DNA of 64,000 bases from Adiantum capillus-veneris (taxonomy: Eukaryota > Streptophyta > Polypodiopsida > Polypodiales > Pteridaceae). The DNA is taken from assembly GCA_014529385.2 (NCBI GenBank), contig CM043959.1, forward strand, positions 558,001 to 622,000, read 5' to 3'. The position numbers and the translations under genes were made by a program. Shown here in pieces: positions 9,580 to 21,186 of this stretch; the first letter of the stretch is position 1, and the number at the start of each line of letters is the position of its first letter. The notes beneath the pieces are model-generated. The model was not told the origin of the DNA and did no database searches. It saw only the letters and a list, made by a program, of their open reading frames with translations.

Positions 9580-10045
9580 AATATCCTCCGCTCCTGCAGC
9601 TTGGATAACCTTTCTGAACACTGCCCTGTGCTCAAAAAGTACTCAATCTCCTTTAAAGTCTCACGGCCTACATAAGTGGCTAGGGCTACATATATACTGG
9701 TAACATGTACTTCCGCTTTGCTGCTTGCAAGCTGACTTGCCTCTTGGTTTTGCTCCCTTTTAACATGCTTGAGCTGAACCTCTTTAGAAAAACTTCAACA
9801 ACTTCTTAATGGAATAGAACCAACCCTTTAACGAATCCCGTTTTACCTGCCATTGGCCTAGAAACTACTTGATGACTAGCAAAGTATAACCTTTACCACC
9901 AACGTAGAAATACCAAACTCAACACACTGCTTTAATCCCAAGTGCAAAGTGAGATACTCTCTGTATCACCACACCCCCACTGCCTTTTGTATCACCCTTC
10001 TGTATGCTCCATCAAACCACATGGTAAAAGATTCTATTAAATTAG
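9580..10045 (-). pseudogene. Element B second RNase H domain (Tat-type)
   Basis: Downstream of the RT-linked RNase H a second RNase H-like region starts with MWFDGAYRR (about 10000-10025, usually WxLxFDGA) and continues with EYLTLHLGLKQCVEFGI, VVKGYTLLVIK and FLGQWQVKRDSLK. Its C-terminal part ends near IEYFLSTGQC. Plant gypsy elements with an additional RNase H after the first are of the Tat lineage, which is the basis for naming B, C and E. Several stops and frameshifts are present. Confidence 0.6.
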
Positions 10046-10059
10046 GTTCCTCCTTAGCT

Positions 10060-10565
10060 TCATCCCGCACTACCGTGGGATAGATCGGCAAATCAACGAC
10101 CTCGCTGACCAAAATATCTGCCAGGTAAGATCGACTTGTATAATCGATTTTGAATTCAAACTCGAATTCCTGTAGCTCTATCATCCACTTCATGATCTGC
10201 TTACATGGACACAAATGCAACACTATTTCCGACAACAAATTTTTGGTCGTTAGCACATGAAACTTCCGCACGATGAGATACACCTTGAACTTCCTGCAGG
10301 TAAAAACCAAGGCTGTGACCCACTGCTCTGTTTTTGTGTAGGTCGCCTCTCCCAAACTTATTACCGTACTTTCATAATAGATAGGCTTATAGCTCCATCC
10401 CACCTTTTGTAGCAATACCACTCCAATAGCCATCATGTCTACTGTCACGGCAACATAAAAATCACCTTCTCGATTGGGTGGACACACCGTAGGCAGTTGA
10501 CAAAATATTTCCTTCACCCTATCAAAAGCTTCTTGAGCTTCTTCGTCCCATTCAAAACCATGCAC
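10060..10565 (-). pseudogene. Element B RT-linked RNase H
   Basis: The frame has the usual layout of the gypsy RT-RNase H connection and RNase H: FEWDEEAQEAFDRVKE, then FYVAVTVDMMAIGVVLLQKV (normally 'D-x-x-x-x-A-I-G-A-V-L-L-Q'), KPIYYESTVI, YTKTEQWVTALVF, and a final KIDYTSRSYLADIL. The enzyme removes the RNA strand of the RNA-DNA hybrid. The frame is open over about 165 codons and flows into the second RNase H. It is inactive in context because neighbouring domains are broken. Confidence 0.7.
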
Positions 10566-10601
10566 CTATTATGCCCTCTTTTAAAGGGGGTATACATACT
10601 G

Positions 10602-10976
10602 CTACAACATCCAAAAAATCCTCGACAGATACTTTAGCTTGTGCACGAACGATGCTAAACCCTGAGCACTAGAAGGCGGCTCCGTTAGGACTAGAGCCTT
10701 GACCTTTTTTGGATCCACCTCAATTCCATTGTGCGACACCATACGGCCCAATAAGGGTGCTTGAGGCTGTGCCAACTTATACTTCTTGGGGTTCAATTGG
10801 CCTCCTTCTTCATCAAGCCTTTGAAAACAAAGACATAGCTTTGACAAATGATTCGTTGAGCTGTAACACCCAATGTCATACATAAAAACCCTAATGAACC
10901 TGCCCAAGTAGGCACCAAATACCCTGTTTATCCAATCCTGAAAGGTGGCATAGGTATTCACCAACCCAAATGGCAT
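10602..10976 (-). pseudogene. Element B reverse transcriptase, second half
   Basis: It starts MPFGLVNTYATFQDW, the conserved block just before the polymerase active site. The active-site box reads FMYDIGCYSS where plants usually have F/Y-x-DD-I-x-x-Y-S, so the first of the two catalytic aspartates appears to be Y. RLDEEGGQLNPKKYKLA and GIEVDPKKVKAL are normal thumb-region motifs. Its first half lies at 12824-13452, separated by the inserted element at 10982-12823. Confidence 0.75.
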
Positions 10977-10981
10977 CCTAT

Positions 10982-11184
10982 TGTTGGGGTAAGCCCAACT
11001 AGTGGATTGTGGAAAACCCCTCTACTCGTATAGGATGGAAAGCGGTGTAATGTCTCTAGCCTATGAATGTAAATCACTATGCCTATATACACGAGGCGCT
11101 CTCTTGTACCCAATTCATTTTAATGCAATAGAGTGTTCTCTCTTCTGATGGCTAGCTTCCACTTCTACACCCCCTATCTTTACT
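10982..11184. repeat. Left 203-bp LTR of the nested element
   Basis: It shares CTAGCCTATGAATGTAAATC, CTCTTGTACCCAATTC and TTCCACTTCTACACCCCCTA with the right copy. The two copies differ at scattered positions and by a small indel block near the start. A CCTATATA TATA-like box is inside. Confidence 0.85.
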
Positions 11185-12620
11185 TGTAGATACCTAGGCC
11201 TTCTAGCTTATATTCGTTAGCCTCTCCTAGCATGCACAACTCTTTTTTTAAGTGAGGTGATCGAATAAAGACAAGTCGTGCGACTCTTTTTTTAAGGGAG
11301 CTCATTGAATAAAGTATTGGAGTTAAGCACCTTCGAGCCATCACCTACCCACTTCTACTGGAAGCAGCCTATCAGTTGCTCTCGATCACCTTTAACCCTC
11401 CTATGTTATGCTCTGAGCTTGCTACCCCAAATTTCCTCTAGTCAGTGCTACCCTATCTCGGCCTTGCATCAGTAGCGCTATGTGCCATTTTCCGCCTCTG
11501 CCAAGAATATGCATCCCCACGCAATCCATGCTAAGCTGCTGATACACCAACCTGCATAATTGTCCGCCTATAGAAAGGCCTCCATGCTCGCTTCACTGCT
11601 CATGGGCATCACACGCTCTACCTCCACTAACCCTTACATGTGGTAGTGGTAGGACATCATCTCAATTTAGCCTCTACAATCAGAAAATCCTTGTCTCCTG
11701 CTGCTATCGCCCGCCTTTCAAGTTGATAAACTTGCACTGGTATCATTTTCATGCTATTTTTGCATCTACCTCCTGTGTATTCCCTGCAAGCGTCGCCCTT
11801 AGAACCCACTACAAACTCGTAGCTCAACCACATTTGCTACCCTCGGGATCATCTCCACCTGCTCCAGCTCACGCGGCGTCTGCAGATAACTTTTTTTTTC
11901 TTTTTCTGACAACCAATCTAAATTTGCCATTTTGATTAAAAGAAAAAAGTTTTAAAACTTTGCACCTTGGCCCCTTTTCCCGCGCTAGAGCTTGCTTCGA
12001 AGGGTTCTTGCCTCTAGTGTCGAAGGGTCCTTGCCTCAATCTCCTTACCAAGTTTCAACCACGTTGCTTGGCTACTTCTTTGGGCGCTCATCTCTCATCA
12101 AGGCTTGCTCCTCCTCAAACTCTTGACTGGGCTGGGGTTTTGGGATTGCAAGATTTTGCAAGTATATTTCAAGACAACTGGTTTAGGCCTTGAATCTGAA
12201 ATTGTATCCGCATTGAGGAGCTTTGCTCAAGGGGGAGATTTGTCTGTGTTTTTTTCTTTGGGGACGACACTGCTATAGAGATACTATCCCTATTGGCAAT
12301 CTATTTTATGAAGATGAACTGAATGAAGGCATGAAGACCAAAATCAACGACATAAAGGAAGAGGAAGCAAGGAGACACAACAAAACTTGAAGAAAACTAA
12401 CAAAGTCAAGGATGAATCAATGATATGAATTTGTATCATTTTAGGACTACTTTGTGACCCTAGGATGACTACTATTGAACCGTAAGTGATGAATCCATTA
12501 TGAGAACCACCATGATGAATCATGTACCACACCTAGATGTATCAGTAGAGCCTAAGAGTACACCAGGACATGAACATGTGAAACATGAAATCTTTGCAAG
12601 AGCCCCAAGTTTGGGACATT

Positions 12621-12823
12621 TGTTGGGGTAAGCCCAACTAGTGGCTTGTGGATGAAATGATTAGTTGGGCTAATAGGAAAGCGGTGCAATGGCTCTAGCC
12701 TATGAATGTAAATCACTATGCCTATATATATGAGGCTCTCTCTTGTACCCAATTCATTTTAATGCAATAGAGTGTTCTGTCTTCTCATGGCTAGCTTCCA
12801 CTTCTACACCCCCTAACTTTACA
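12621..12823. repeat. Right 203-bp LTR of the nested element
   Basis: It begins TGTTGGGG and ends CTTTACA, giving TG...CA termini. It is followed directly by CCCAC and the first half of the interrupted reverse transcriptase. Confidence 0.85.
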
Positions 12824-13452
12824 CCCACGGTAGGCAAAATATCCCATGGAGAGATAAACGTCATCTTCAACTGGTCTTCAAAAGCAATCCCTATCTTAAA
12901 ATAACTTGAAAACCCATCCATGATGGAATACCTCTCATGGCCAACTACCTGGTTTAGGATCTCATCTTGAAACGGCAACGGGTAGTGGTTCCTCTTGGTC
13001 GCTGCATTCAACGGCTTGTAGTTGATGCAGACCCGCTATTTCCCATTTCTTTAAGGAGGGATAAGCACCGCAGAAACCCACTAAGACTCCTTCACATGGT
13101 ATATAATACCTGCATCCAACAATTGATTGATCTCTTGCCAAAGGGATTCCTTTTTAATTTTACCTAGTTTCCTTAGCTTTTGTGCCTTAGGCTTGTATCC
13201 TTCCTTGATGATTATTTTGTGCTCAACACCCTTGGCTCCTTGTAGATCCTTGTACTCCGTCACAAACAAATTCAGAAAGGAGGCACATAATTGAACATAG
13301 CCTTCTTTCTCCTGCTTGGTCAAATGTTCACTTAGCATATTGACCACTTCTTCCGTACCTATGCCGCGCACCTGTGGTTTCACCTCCTCTTTTGCACAAC
13401 AGTTTTCCACAGTGACCCTTGAACAATTCAGCATCAATCTTGAGCATATCAT
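12824..13452 (-). pseudogene. Element B reverse transcriptase, first half
   Basis: Two frames (about 13081-13452 and 12824-13011) carry the N-terminal RT blocks: KKESLWQEINQLLDAGIIY, then after a short break the fingers/palm region LNAATKRNHYPLPFQDEIL and GHERYSIMDGFSSYFKIGIA. The MDGFSS box holds the first catalytic aspartate and it is kept. The frame shifts by one base near 12840, just before the insertion point at 12823. Linker sequence 13328-13613 upstream connects it to the protease and is acidic (KEEEIKDDMLKID). Confidence 0.7.
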
Positions 13453-13613
13453 CCTTGATTTCCTCTTCCTTTGTAACTATATAGACTTCATCATAGGCAG
13501 TTTCAGTATCGTACTCATAGCTAGTGGTGTCTTCCTTATCTCTTGTCGCCATAGAATGGATACAACTTTCTTTGGTCTTTAGGTCTAGCACCAACTGTCT
13601 TCCTCTCTCTTTA

Positions 13614-14046
13614 TCAAGCAAGGTAAACACCCTGCTCTCCCAATCCTGTTTTGCACCTATTGCCAGCATCCACGGTCTTGCAAGATGATAGGGTACGCAT
13701 TATCATCCTCACACGTATATTTGAATTGGCTACTGCTTTAACACCTGTTTCCCTCATTGCATTTTCCATCAGGACGCAAACCTGTGCTCCACCATCTATA
13801 TAATCTTGAACCTGCATCATTTTTTTGATGACAACATCCGTTGGGCTACCTACCCTGAGTGCCATATTTTGCACTTCCTGCACATTGCCCTTGGATTTTG
13901 GTAGCCTTGTGCTCAAACTTGTAGACCATTGCCTTCTCAGTATAGGATTCAAAGCCAACAATTGACCAAAACTTATGTTAGTCTTTTGGTTCTGCACATC
14001 ACTTACCAAATCATATTTGGGGTAGCCGTGTCCTAGCTCATTACAC

Positions 14047-14048
<2 letters not shown>
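13614..14048 (-). pseudogene. Element B aspartic protease region
   Basis: The frame contains [30 protein letters not shown] and then YIDGGAQVCVLMENAM, which corresponds to the retropepsin active-site box (D-T/S-G-A/S) with sequence D-G-G-A. NSNIRVRMIM is the usual following strand. It would process Gag-Pol. The frame runs directly into LTR sequence at 14047, so the gag gene and the primer binding site are missing from this element. Confidence 0.55.
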
Positions 14049-14728
<680 letters not shown>

Positions 14729-15197
14729 TGCTACAAACAGGAACGTGGAGCTCCCTGCAAAATAGCAAAATAACACATTGCAATCATAAAACCGACAAAT
14801 CCGCATACCTGATGAGTCTCGTAGCACAAAATTGAGGCCATAAGCGAACAGAGAGAGATCAAGAGCAAGACAATGCACGTGCAGGTGCACCTCCTAGAAT
14901 GGAGTGCTACGCCTGGCACGACGAGAGAGAAGAGTGGAAAAAACGAGAGAAGAACAACAAGGACACTGGGTGGAATCTCCCCCCGTGCAAGAGTGACCAT
15001 TTCCCTCTTGCACGTATTTGTTTTATAGATTTCTTAAATGGTCAATTTTGAGTACAAACTGGCCGGTCGGTCATAAATGGACGAAGCTCATAAAAAGAAC
15101 TTGAATAATACATGAAATATATTTCCATATGCATAGGCCTAGCTTGGTCAAGCCTTTTCCACCTGTCAGCTGCAATAGAAATATCAATTCCATTACA
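14729..15197 (-). repeat. 3' LTR of the LARD-like element (469 bp)
   Basis: It shares CCCTGCAAAATAGCAAAATA, CGTGCAGGTGCACCTCCTAG and ATGAAATATATTTCCATATG with the 5' LTR. It has about 40 extra bases (near 14995-15040) that the partner lacks. Confidence 0.88.
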
Positions 15198-15628
15198 TAC
15201 CTCTCCATTGAAAAGCAATTGTCCTCAGTTGTGTGAAGATAAAATCTGCAAACCATACTTGTTAAAAATAGTGATTAGTATTCTGTAAAAAAAACACATG
15301 AAAATTTTATGAAACAAAACAACATTGCTTATGCCTGCCGTCATCCACATACTATCTATTCTAGTGTCCCATATCACTAGAATAAGTAGTATATGTCATA
15401 ACCTGATGAATCGGGATATCATTGGTCACACTCATCATCAATCTCATATTGTCAAGTCTCATCACATGAACACTGCCATGATAAAATAATTATCAAATAC
15501 CAAATCCCAATCCAATTCCAATTCCACAATATAAGTTCAAATCCAAATCACTTTCATTATGTACCCGGGTAACAAAATCATACCAGTTACAGTGGTGGCC
15601 AGCCACTGCAACATGATTTTGTGATCGG

Positions 15629-15830
15629 TGTTGCCTCATCTGGCGAGTCTACACCAATAAAATGTGCGGCCTAACTCGGTGAATCTGCACTAATGCTGCC
15701 TAAATTGGCGGATCTATATTGGATATTGTTTAAAAATCATAAATCTGAAGTTTATTAATGTGCTGCCTAAATCGGCGGATGTGCACCAAGATGAGTATCT
15801 ACACACTGTCTAGATTGGTGAATCTGTGTG
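15629..15830. repeat. Degenerate 24-bp motif, about five copies
   Basis: Variants of TGCCTAAATCGGCGGATCTGCACC recur: TGCCTCATCTGGCGAGTCTACACC, GGCCTAACTCGGTGAATCTGCACT, TGCCTAAATTGGCGGATCTATATT, TGCCTAAATCGGCGGATGTGCACC and GTCTAGATTGGTGAATCTG. Spacing is irregular, unlike a simple tandem array. Confidence 0.7.
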
Positions 15831-17599
15831 TGTGTGACCAATGGACTAGGCAAGACATAAAGGAACAAAATATATTTATTATGTTGTTAACATCATAGTG
15901 CAGTTTATCAAAGTACTTACAAATTGTTGTGCACTATCCCAGAGCACTGTAGCTGACATGAGTAGCTGCATAGCTTATACACAAATCTTCTTTCAATACG
16001 TTTGGAGGGCAAGACCTTAGCAGTGTTTGAGTATTCTGCTTAGAACATAATGCAGAGAACTGAGATATGAAAAGAGGAGTGATGTATGTGAGGTACATAC
16101 CAGGAGGGTTTGGAATGGGTGTCCTTGAGTATGCGTATCGAGAGAGCCGTGTTGTCTCTTTGAATGGTATCAGGAAACATAGGTAGGAGTTTGGCACAAT
16201 CTTGTATGACAGAGGCAGTATAGTCAACCACTAAGGAATAAAATTTAGATGAGTATAGATATTTGGTTGATAACAAGGGAGAAGGGTATCATAAAAGTGG
16301 ATAAAATATGATTAGGAGATTAGTACAAAAACTGTAAAAATGAGTTTGCAAAATAAAGTAAAGCGATGACTTATCTGACGTCCTCGCATTATGGTCTGCA
16401 TAGGTTTTCTTTTTTTCTGAATCCTTAAATGAGTTAGAGAAATGTAACAAATGAAGATCGTGGTAAAAATCATTTGATTAAGGTCAAGTAAGACAGATAC
16501 TTTAATTTCCTTAAAATTATGGTAAACCAAATAAAGGTAATGGTGTTGAGTAGTGCTACTGTACAACAACTAGTAAAATATAACAATGTGCCATTCGAAG
16601 AGAAGGAAACCTAGAAAATCTTCAAAATTTCAAAAGTGCAACCAATTGTAAGTCACCAATTAAGAATGCATGACATTTGATAGCGTTGATTGATACAAGA
16701 AATTGCAGAAAGAGCATGCAATATAGCGTAGCCAGAATTAGATAGAGTTGCAAAAACTGATCACCGAGCAAGCTCGTAGTAGGATTATGAGCATAGAACA
16801 TTTTGTATCAGCTTGTGCTAATAATTAAAAACATTAACCAACTGAAAATAAAATGCTAACAACGTTGCTAGGTATCGCAAAGAATTTAAATTATTGTGCT
16901 ACGTACCAAAAAAAGATCATGCAAATCATGCCATAAAAATCCACAGATTATAAGTAAAATAAAATCTCTGCAGATAGTGTGATGGAATCCATTGAAGATA
17001 TTAGAGTTATATAAACCTAGGTCTTATGATCATGTTATGAAGCTTGATTGTGGTCGTCTCCAGCATATCATTTTGTAGTTGTGTTCTAAATATTTTTTGC
17101 CTTAATTAGCATTGTTACCCACTGCAAATTTGTACCATTCACATTGTAATCATCGATGGGGCATATCATCAATGCAATTTTGAGGGAGGGCGGGAATACG
17201 AGTAGAGGCTAGGGTATAGAGACAAATTTAAAGCTACATCACATATGTCATCGTCCAGTATACTATGAGATATGAAGCCACTTGCATTGTCTATTTAGTG
17301 AGTGAGACAACTCATTAGAGTTATGAGAGTCCTCAGGTTGTTTATGCTAGAGTGGGGCAACAGAGAAGAGACATTCACAGAGGGAGATGTTCGACTGTGG
17401 AGAGTAGAGACTAGACATTTAGAATAATGAGATCAAATGGAAAAAATCCGGGTGGATCTAATCCAATATATGGGTGTAAAATTAAATGGAAGTAAAGCGA
17501 AAGATGTAAAAACTAAGAGCTTAAAAACATCAGACTAAAAGGGTCATCATCATGGTCAATGCATGAGAATGCTCAACAATGGGCGTTGTCGCAGGAAGT

Positions 17600-17702
17600 A
17601 GTCAATCTCACTGAAGAGCTTCGTCAAGGTCTACCTCCGCAAGAGCTTCATCAAGGTTCGCCGGCCGCTGCAGAGCTTTGTCAATGTCCGCTACTGCAGG
17701 TG
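17600..17702. repeat. Short tandem motif (AAGAGCTTCGTCAAGGTC-like), three copies
   Basis: Three units of about 30 bp share (C)AGAGCTT(C/T)(G/A)TCAA(G/T)GT followed by C/G-rich sequence. A related unit occurs at about 56066 in the plus-strand LTR. Confidence 0.5.
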
Positions 17703-18060
17703 GTCGCAGGAGGGGAAGGGAGAGACTCTGGGCGGCAACATGAGGATACATGAGGAGCATGCATTTGCAGAGAGAGGACATGCGGCCGTGATTGCAGCGC
17801 CAACTTCAGCAGTACTAGAGATTTTTGTACAAGCCAGTGCTATGTTTATTACAAGCATGGCTATCTTCATCAACGTCTCCAAGTCTTCTCTTATTGGCAT
17901 CAACACCCTTGACCTAATTTCCCTCTCGACCTGATTAGTTCCCATTAATGGAGAGTTCTCCTGCTACCTCTGATCTGCATGAGCCCTCCATACTTGCTAG
18001 TCATGGCCTCCTACTCAATCTCCTCCTCCTTCTGTTGCTTGGTCACCTCAAACTCTTGCT

Positions 18061-18189
18061 TCATACATTCCTTCTGATCACCTTCTTGCTCAATCGCTTA
18101 ATTACTTCTCGATCAGCCTCGTCGGGCTGGCTCTCGGCCTCTTGCAGCCTCTCAGCCTCCTGCACTTGCTCAGCTTCTTCCAAGACATG

Positions 18190-18190
<1 letters not shown>
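18061..18190 (-). CDS. Charged coiled-coil fragment inside the LARD-like element
   Basis: On the minus strand, after the (CT)n that corresponds to the plus-strand (GA)n, the frame reads [20 protein letters not shown] and then [17 protein letters not shown] before losing the frame. The strict E/R/Q alternation suggests a coiled coil. It is on the coding strand of the element. It could be a gag remnant or a captured host sequence, or simply a repeat-derived frame, so confidence is low. Confidence 0.25.
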
Positions 18191-18306
<116 letters not shown>

Positions 18307-19100
18307 GGGTGGTGAGGGTGTGTGGGCGATCATCAAATGAGATAGAGAGAGGGGCAGATTGTCGGCCTATGCATGGTGTGGGCAACAAAGAGGATGATGT
18401 GGTGGTTTGGAATAATGAACTGCGCATCTGGTTGGAAGTTGGTTAAATTTTTTTTAATAAAAAATAGCAGTCGTCCCTTTTTCCATTTCCTGTGGTGGTG
18501 TGCATCGCGCCATGCGAGGGTGCGTGCTGCAACCCTGTTTTCTGTGGTTGTTGCTAGTGGGTGGTCATGCAAGCCTTGTAGAACGTGGGATGCAGCGAGG
18601 AGACAACTCATTGACCTGCAGCAACTATGAGCACGAGCGGAACTACTTAAGATACTTGCATGGCAGTTGGTGAGTCATGCAGTGGAGAGCAACCGGTTGC
18701 AAGCCTACTGCTTTTGCAAGTGGTCGAGAGCTGGGAGATAACGAGGGCTACATCTCTAGTGAGTGGTTTGGGCTCCACAAGGTGAGAGAGTGGTGGTGGG
18801 CACCACGAGATGGATTGGTTGCACCTCAGAACTATGGGTGCCATTGATGTGTTGGGTGGGTGACGCCATGCAGGCAACTGAGAGAGAGAGAGAGAGAGAT
18901 TTACTACCGCACGTAAGTGACGAGGGCCTTCATGGCGAGCAACTGCCATCGGAGAAGGAGATCATTGGTTTGGTGGGGGTAGGAAGAAAGAGAGAGTGAG
19001 AGGGTGATTCGGGCTGTAGAGAGAGCTAGAGATTCTCGTTAAGTGAGAAAAGAGGGGGAAAGTGAGAAAGAGAAGGAGTTTGATGGCGGTTCGCCATAGC

Positions 19101-19139
<39 letters not shown>

Positions 19140-20094
19140 GAAAGCTACTCTTTTGCATGGGGTGCTAGTCACAAGCAACCACGAATAATAATAAAAAAAG
19201 TGGCGAGTTGGTGGTGCATGCGCTTGTCGACAGGAGAAAAAAACGTTCATTGTATGTGGTCGGAATATGACGCTGTCGTAATGCTAGCTAGGAGAACTTT
19301 TGCTCACACATCTTGTTGTTGTTCCCAACAACATTGGTCAGAGTCTGAACGGTAGGCGTGTTGCCACTACTCGTGCATGTGCTGCTTCAATAGATTGGAA
19401 TGGCTAAGACGTGGTAGCATTAGTGGTGGTTAATTTACCATTTACTACGACGAATTTTGCTAAAATCTGAAGTTTTTCAGGCACGGGATGGGGTTGAGCG
19501 CTATAAGAGATGGCGTGGGAGCATCGCTGAAGCCAGTCAGAGCGAAGGTTGAACAGGGAAATTCCATTGTCTACACAAGACTATTAGCAGTGGTCAAAAT
19601 TAATTTACTAGAAACTATTACTCTTGAGGTCAATAATTTACTAGAAAAGTTGTATCCTATGTAATCTCTTACTGTCCCACCCCATATCCACTACTTGTTT
19701 CTTGATTCTACTTGGTCAAATTTGGTAAGGAAAAAAAACACGCGTCCTATATGTGGATAATTGGAGTGTTCTTGGTCTTGAAACTGTATGCCCTTTTTCT
19801 CTAGAATTAGTCTAATACAAACAATTAGTACTGTAGCTCTCTCTCATCTGTTGACATCTTTAGATCTTGAAAATTGGATGCAAATCTATTATAATTCTTA
19901 GAAATTCTCTACCATTTAGGCACCTACTCTTACAAAGCATGCGTAGTTAAACACTCAAGCAAAAATACATACAACAATTAATACAACCGTGAGGATCATT
20001 GATGTTACAAATGAGTAATTAAAAGGGACTTAGCTCCAGGTTTGTCATGATCTTCCTTTCTACAATCCATATCTCACTAGGAATGATGATCTGT

Positions 20095-20106
20095 GCTCTA
20101 ATACCA
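20095..20106 (-). promoter_or_regulatory. Primer binding site (initiator tRNA-Met) of the LARD-like element
   Basis: On the minus strand the LTR ends TTTGTATCA, then one base, then TGGTATTAGAGC. This differs by one base from TGGTATCAGAGC, the usual plant tRNA-iMet primer binding site. Confidence 0.8.
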
Positions 20107-20107
20107 T

Positions 20108-20533
20108 TGATACAAACGGGAGCGTGGAGTTCCCTGCAAAATAGCAAAATAACACATTGCAATCATAAAACCAACAAATCTGCTTACCTGACGAGTCTCA
20201 TAGCACAAAATTGAGGCCATAAGCGAACAGAGAGAGAGATCAAGAGCAAGACAACACACGTGCAGGTGCACCTCCTAGAATGGAGTTCTACGCCTGGCAT
20301 GACGAGAGAGAAGAGTGTAAAAAAGGAGAGAAGAACAACACGAACACTGGGTGCAATCTCCCCCCGTGCAAGAATGGTCAATTTTGAGTACAAATTGGCC
20401 GACCGATCATAAATGGCCGAAGCTCATAAAAAGCACTTGAATAATACATGAAATATATTTCCATATGCATAGACCTAGCTCAATCAAGCCTTTTTCACTT
20501 GTCAACTGCAATAGAAATATCAGTTCCATTACA
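20108..20533 (-). repeat. 5' LTR of the LARD-like element (426 bp)
   Basis: TG...CA termini on both strands. It is directly next to the primer binding site at 20095-20106 and to the TTGTC target duplicate at 20534-20538. Confidence 0.88.
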
Positions 20534-20700
20534 TTGTCAATTACCGACACATCAAGTGACCTCCCTCTTCATCACCACATGAGTACTCACTTACTTGAGG
20601 CCATTTGGGTTGTCGCGGGGACGTGACAACCCTTTTAGGCACCCTTCTCCTCAAATATGAGCCCGCAAGAACCTCGCCAACTGGACTTGCCACGTTGGTA
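20534..20700 (-). mobile_element. 5' LTR of element B, part 2
   Basis: It begins with the second TTGTC duplicate and matches 7085-7255 of the partner LTR (CTCCCTCTTCATCA, CCATTTGGGTTGTC, CGTGACAACCCTTTTAGG). After about 20700 the match stops, so roughly 1 kb of the LTR start is missing. Confidence 0.7.
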
Positions 20701-21058
20701 TGTGCAAGGAAGTGCTCTATGCCAAGCTGTGGGTGCTAGCAGATGAGGATAAGGGGTTAAAGCAGGTACAATTGTCATGGGTAGGCAGGTGTTAGGGGAA
20801 GTGTATGTCTGATGGGGTTTTTAAGGCCAAGAAGGCTCCAAATGGGGCCAATTGGGATGACAGTGAAGGTGCTTGAGATCATGCTATGTTGGTGCTCTAG
20901 AAAGTGGAGTTCGAGATGCTATGCACGCTAGTTCAGATAACTCATCAAATAGAGCCTTGTTGTGAAAGTTGTGGCAGTTTAAAGCTGAAAGGGATTGTAT
21001 ATCCCTGATGCACAGGGCGGGTGGGAACAGGTGGTTGGAGCGAAGGAGAGGGGAAGAG
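20701..21058 (+). mobile_element. Fragment resembling a Tat-like LTR in the opposite orientation
   Basis: GGGTTTTTAAGGCCAAGAAGG, CTAGAAAGTGGAG and CATCAAATAGAGCC resemble 56525-56690 of the plus-strand LTR. It is weakly conserved. It adjoins the (TG)n at 21059. Confidence 0.35.
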
Positions 21059-21100
21059 GCATGTGTGTGTGTGTGTGTGTGTGTGTCTCTATGTGTGTGT

Positions 21101-21186
<86 letters not shown>
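21059..21186. repeat. (TG)n microsatellite at the edge of the TG-edged family, copy 1
   Basis: About 60 TG units with two TCTATG/TCTCTG interruptions, followed directly by TAGCAGTTCTAAATATATAC. All other copies of the family also begin right after a (TG)n. Confidence 0.9.

Larger units (their letters stand above)
10982..12823. mobile_element. Small LTR retrotransposon nested in the RT of element B
   Basis: Two 203-bp direct repeats (10982-11184, 12621-12823) bound a 1.84-kb unit, both starting TGTTGGGGTAAGCCCAAC. Removing the unit brings the RT halves together at the expected FAYR-GMPFGL junction, so it is a true insertion. The target duplication is CCCAC at the right (12824-12828) and CCTAT at the left (10977-10981), two C-to-T changes apart. 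The interior shows no gag or pol and no clear primer binding site, so it is non-autonomous. Its orientation is undetermined. Confidence 0.85.

Noticed and set aside
12204-12250. Polypurine tract (CAAGGGGGAGATTTG) inside the nested element
   Set aside because: It is not next to the LTR at 12621; could be a relic but does not fit the element's boundary.
17559-17945. Short frames on both strands in the LARD-like element
   Set aside because: They stem from a short tandem motif and show no conserved domain.
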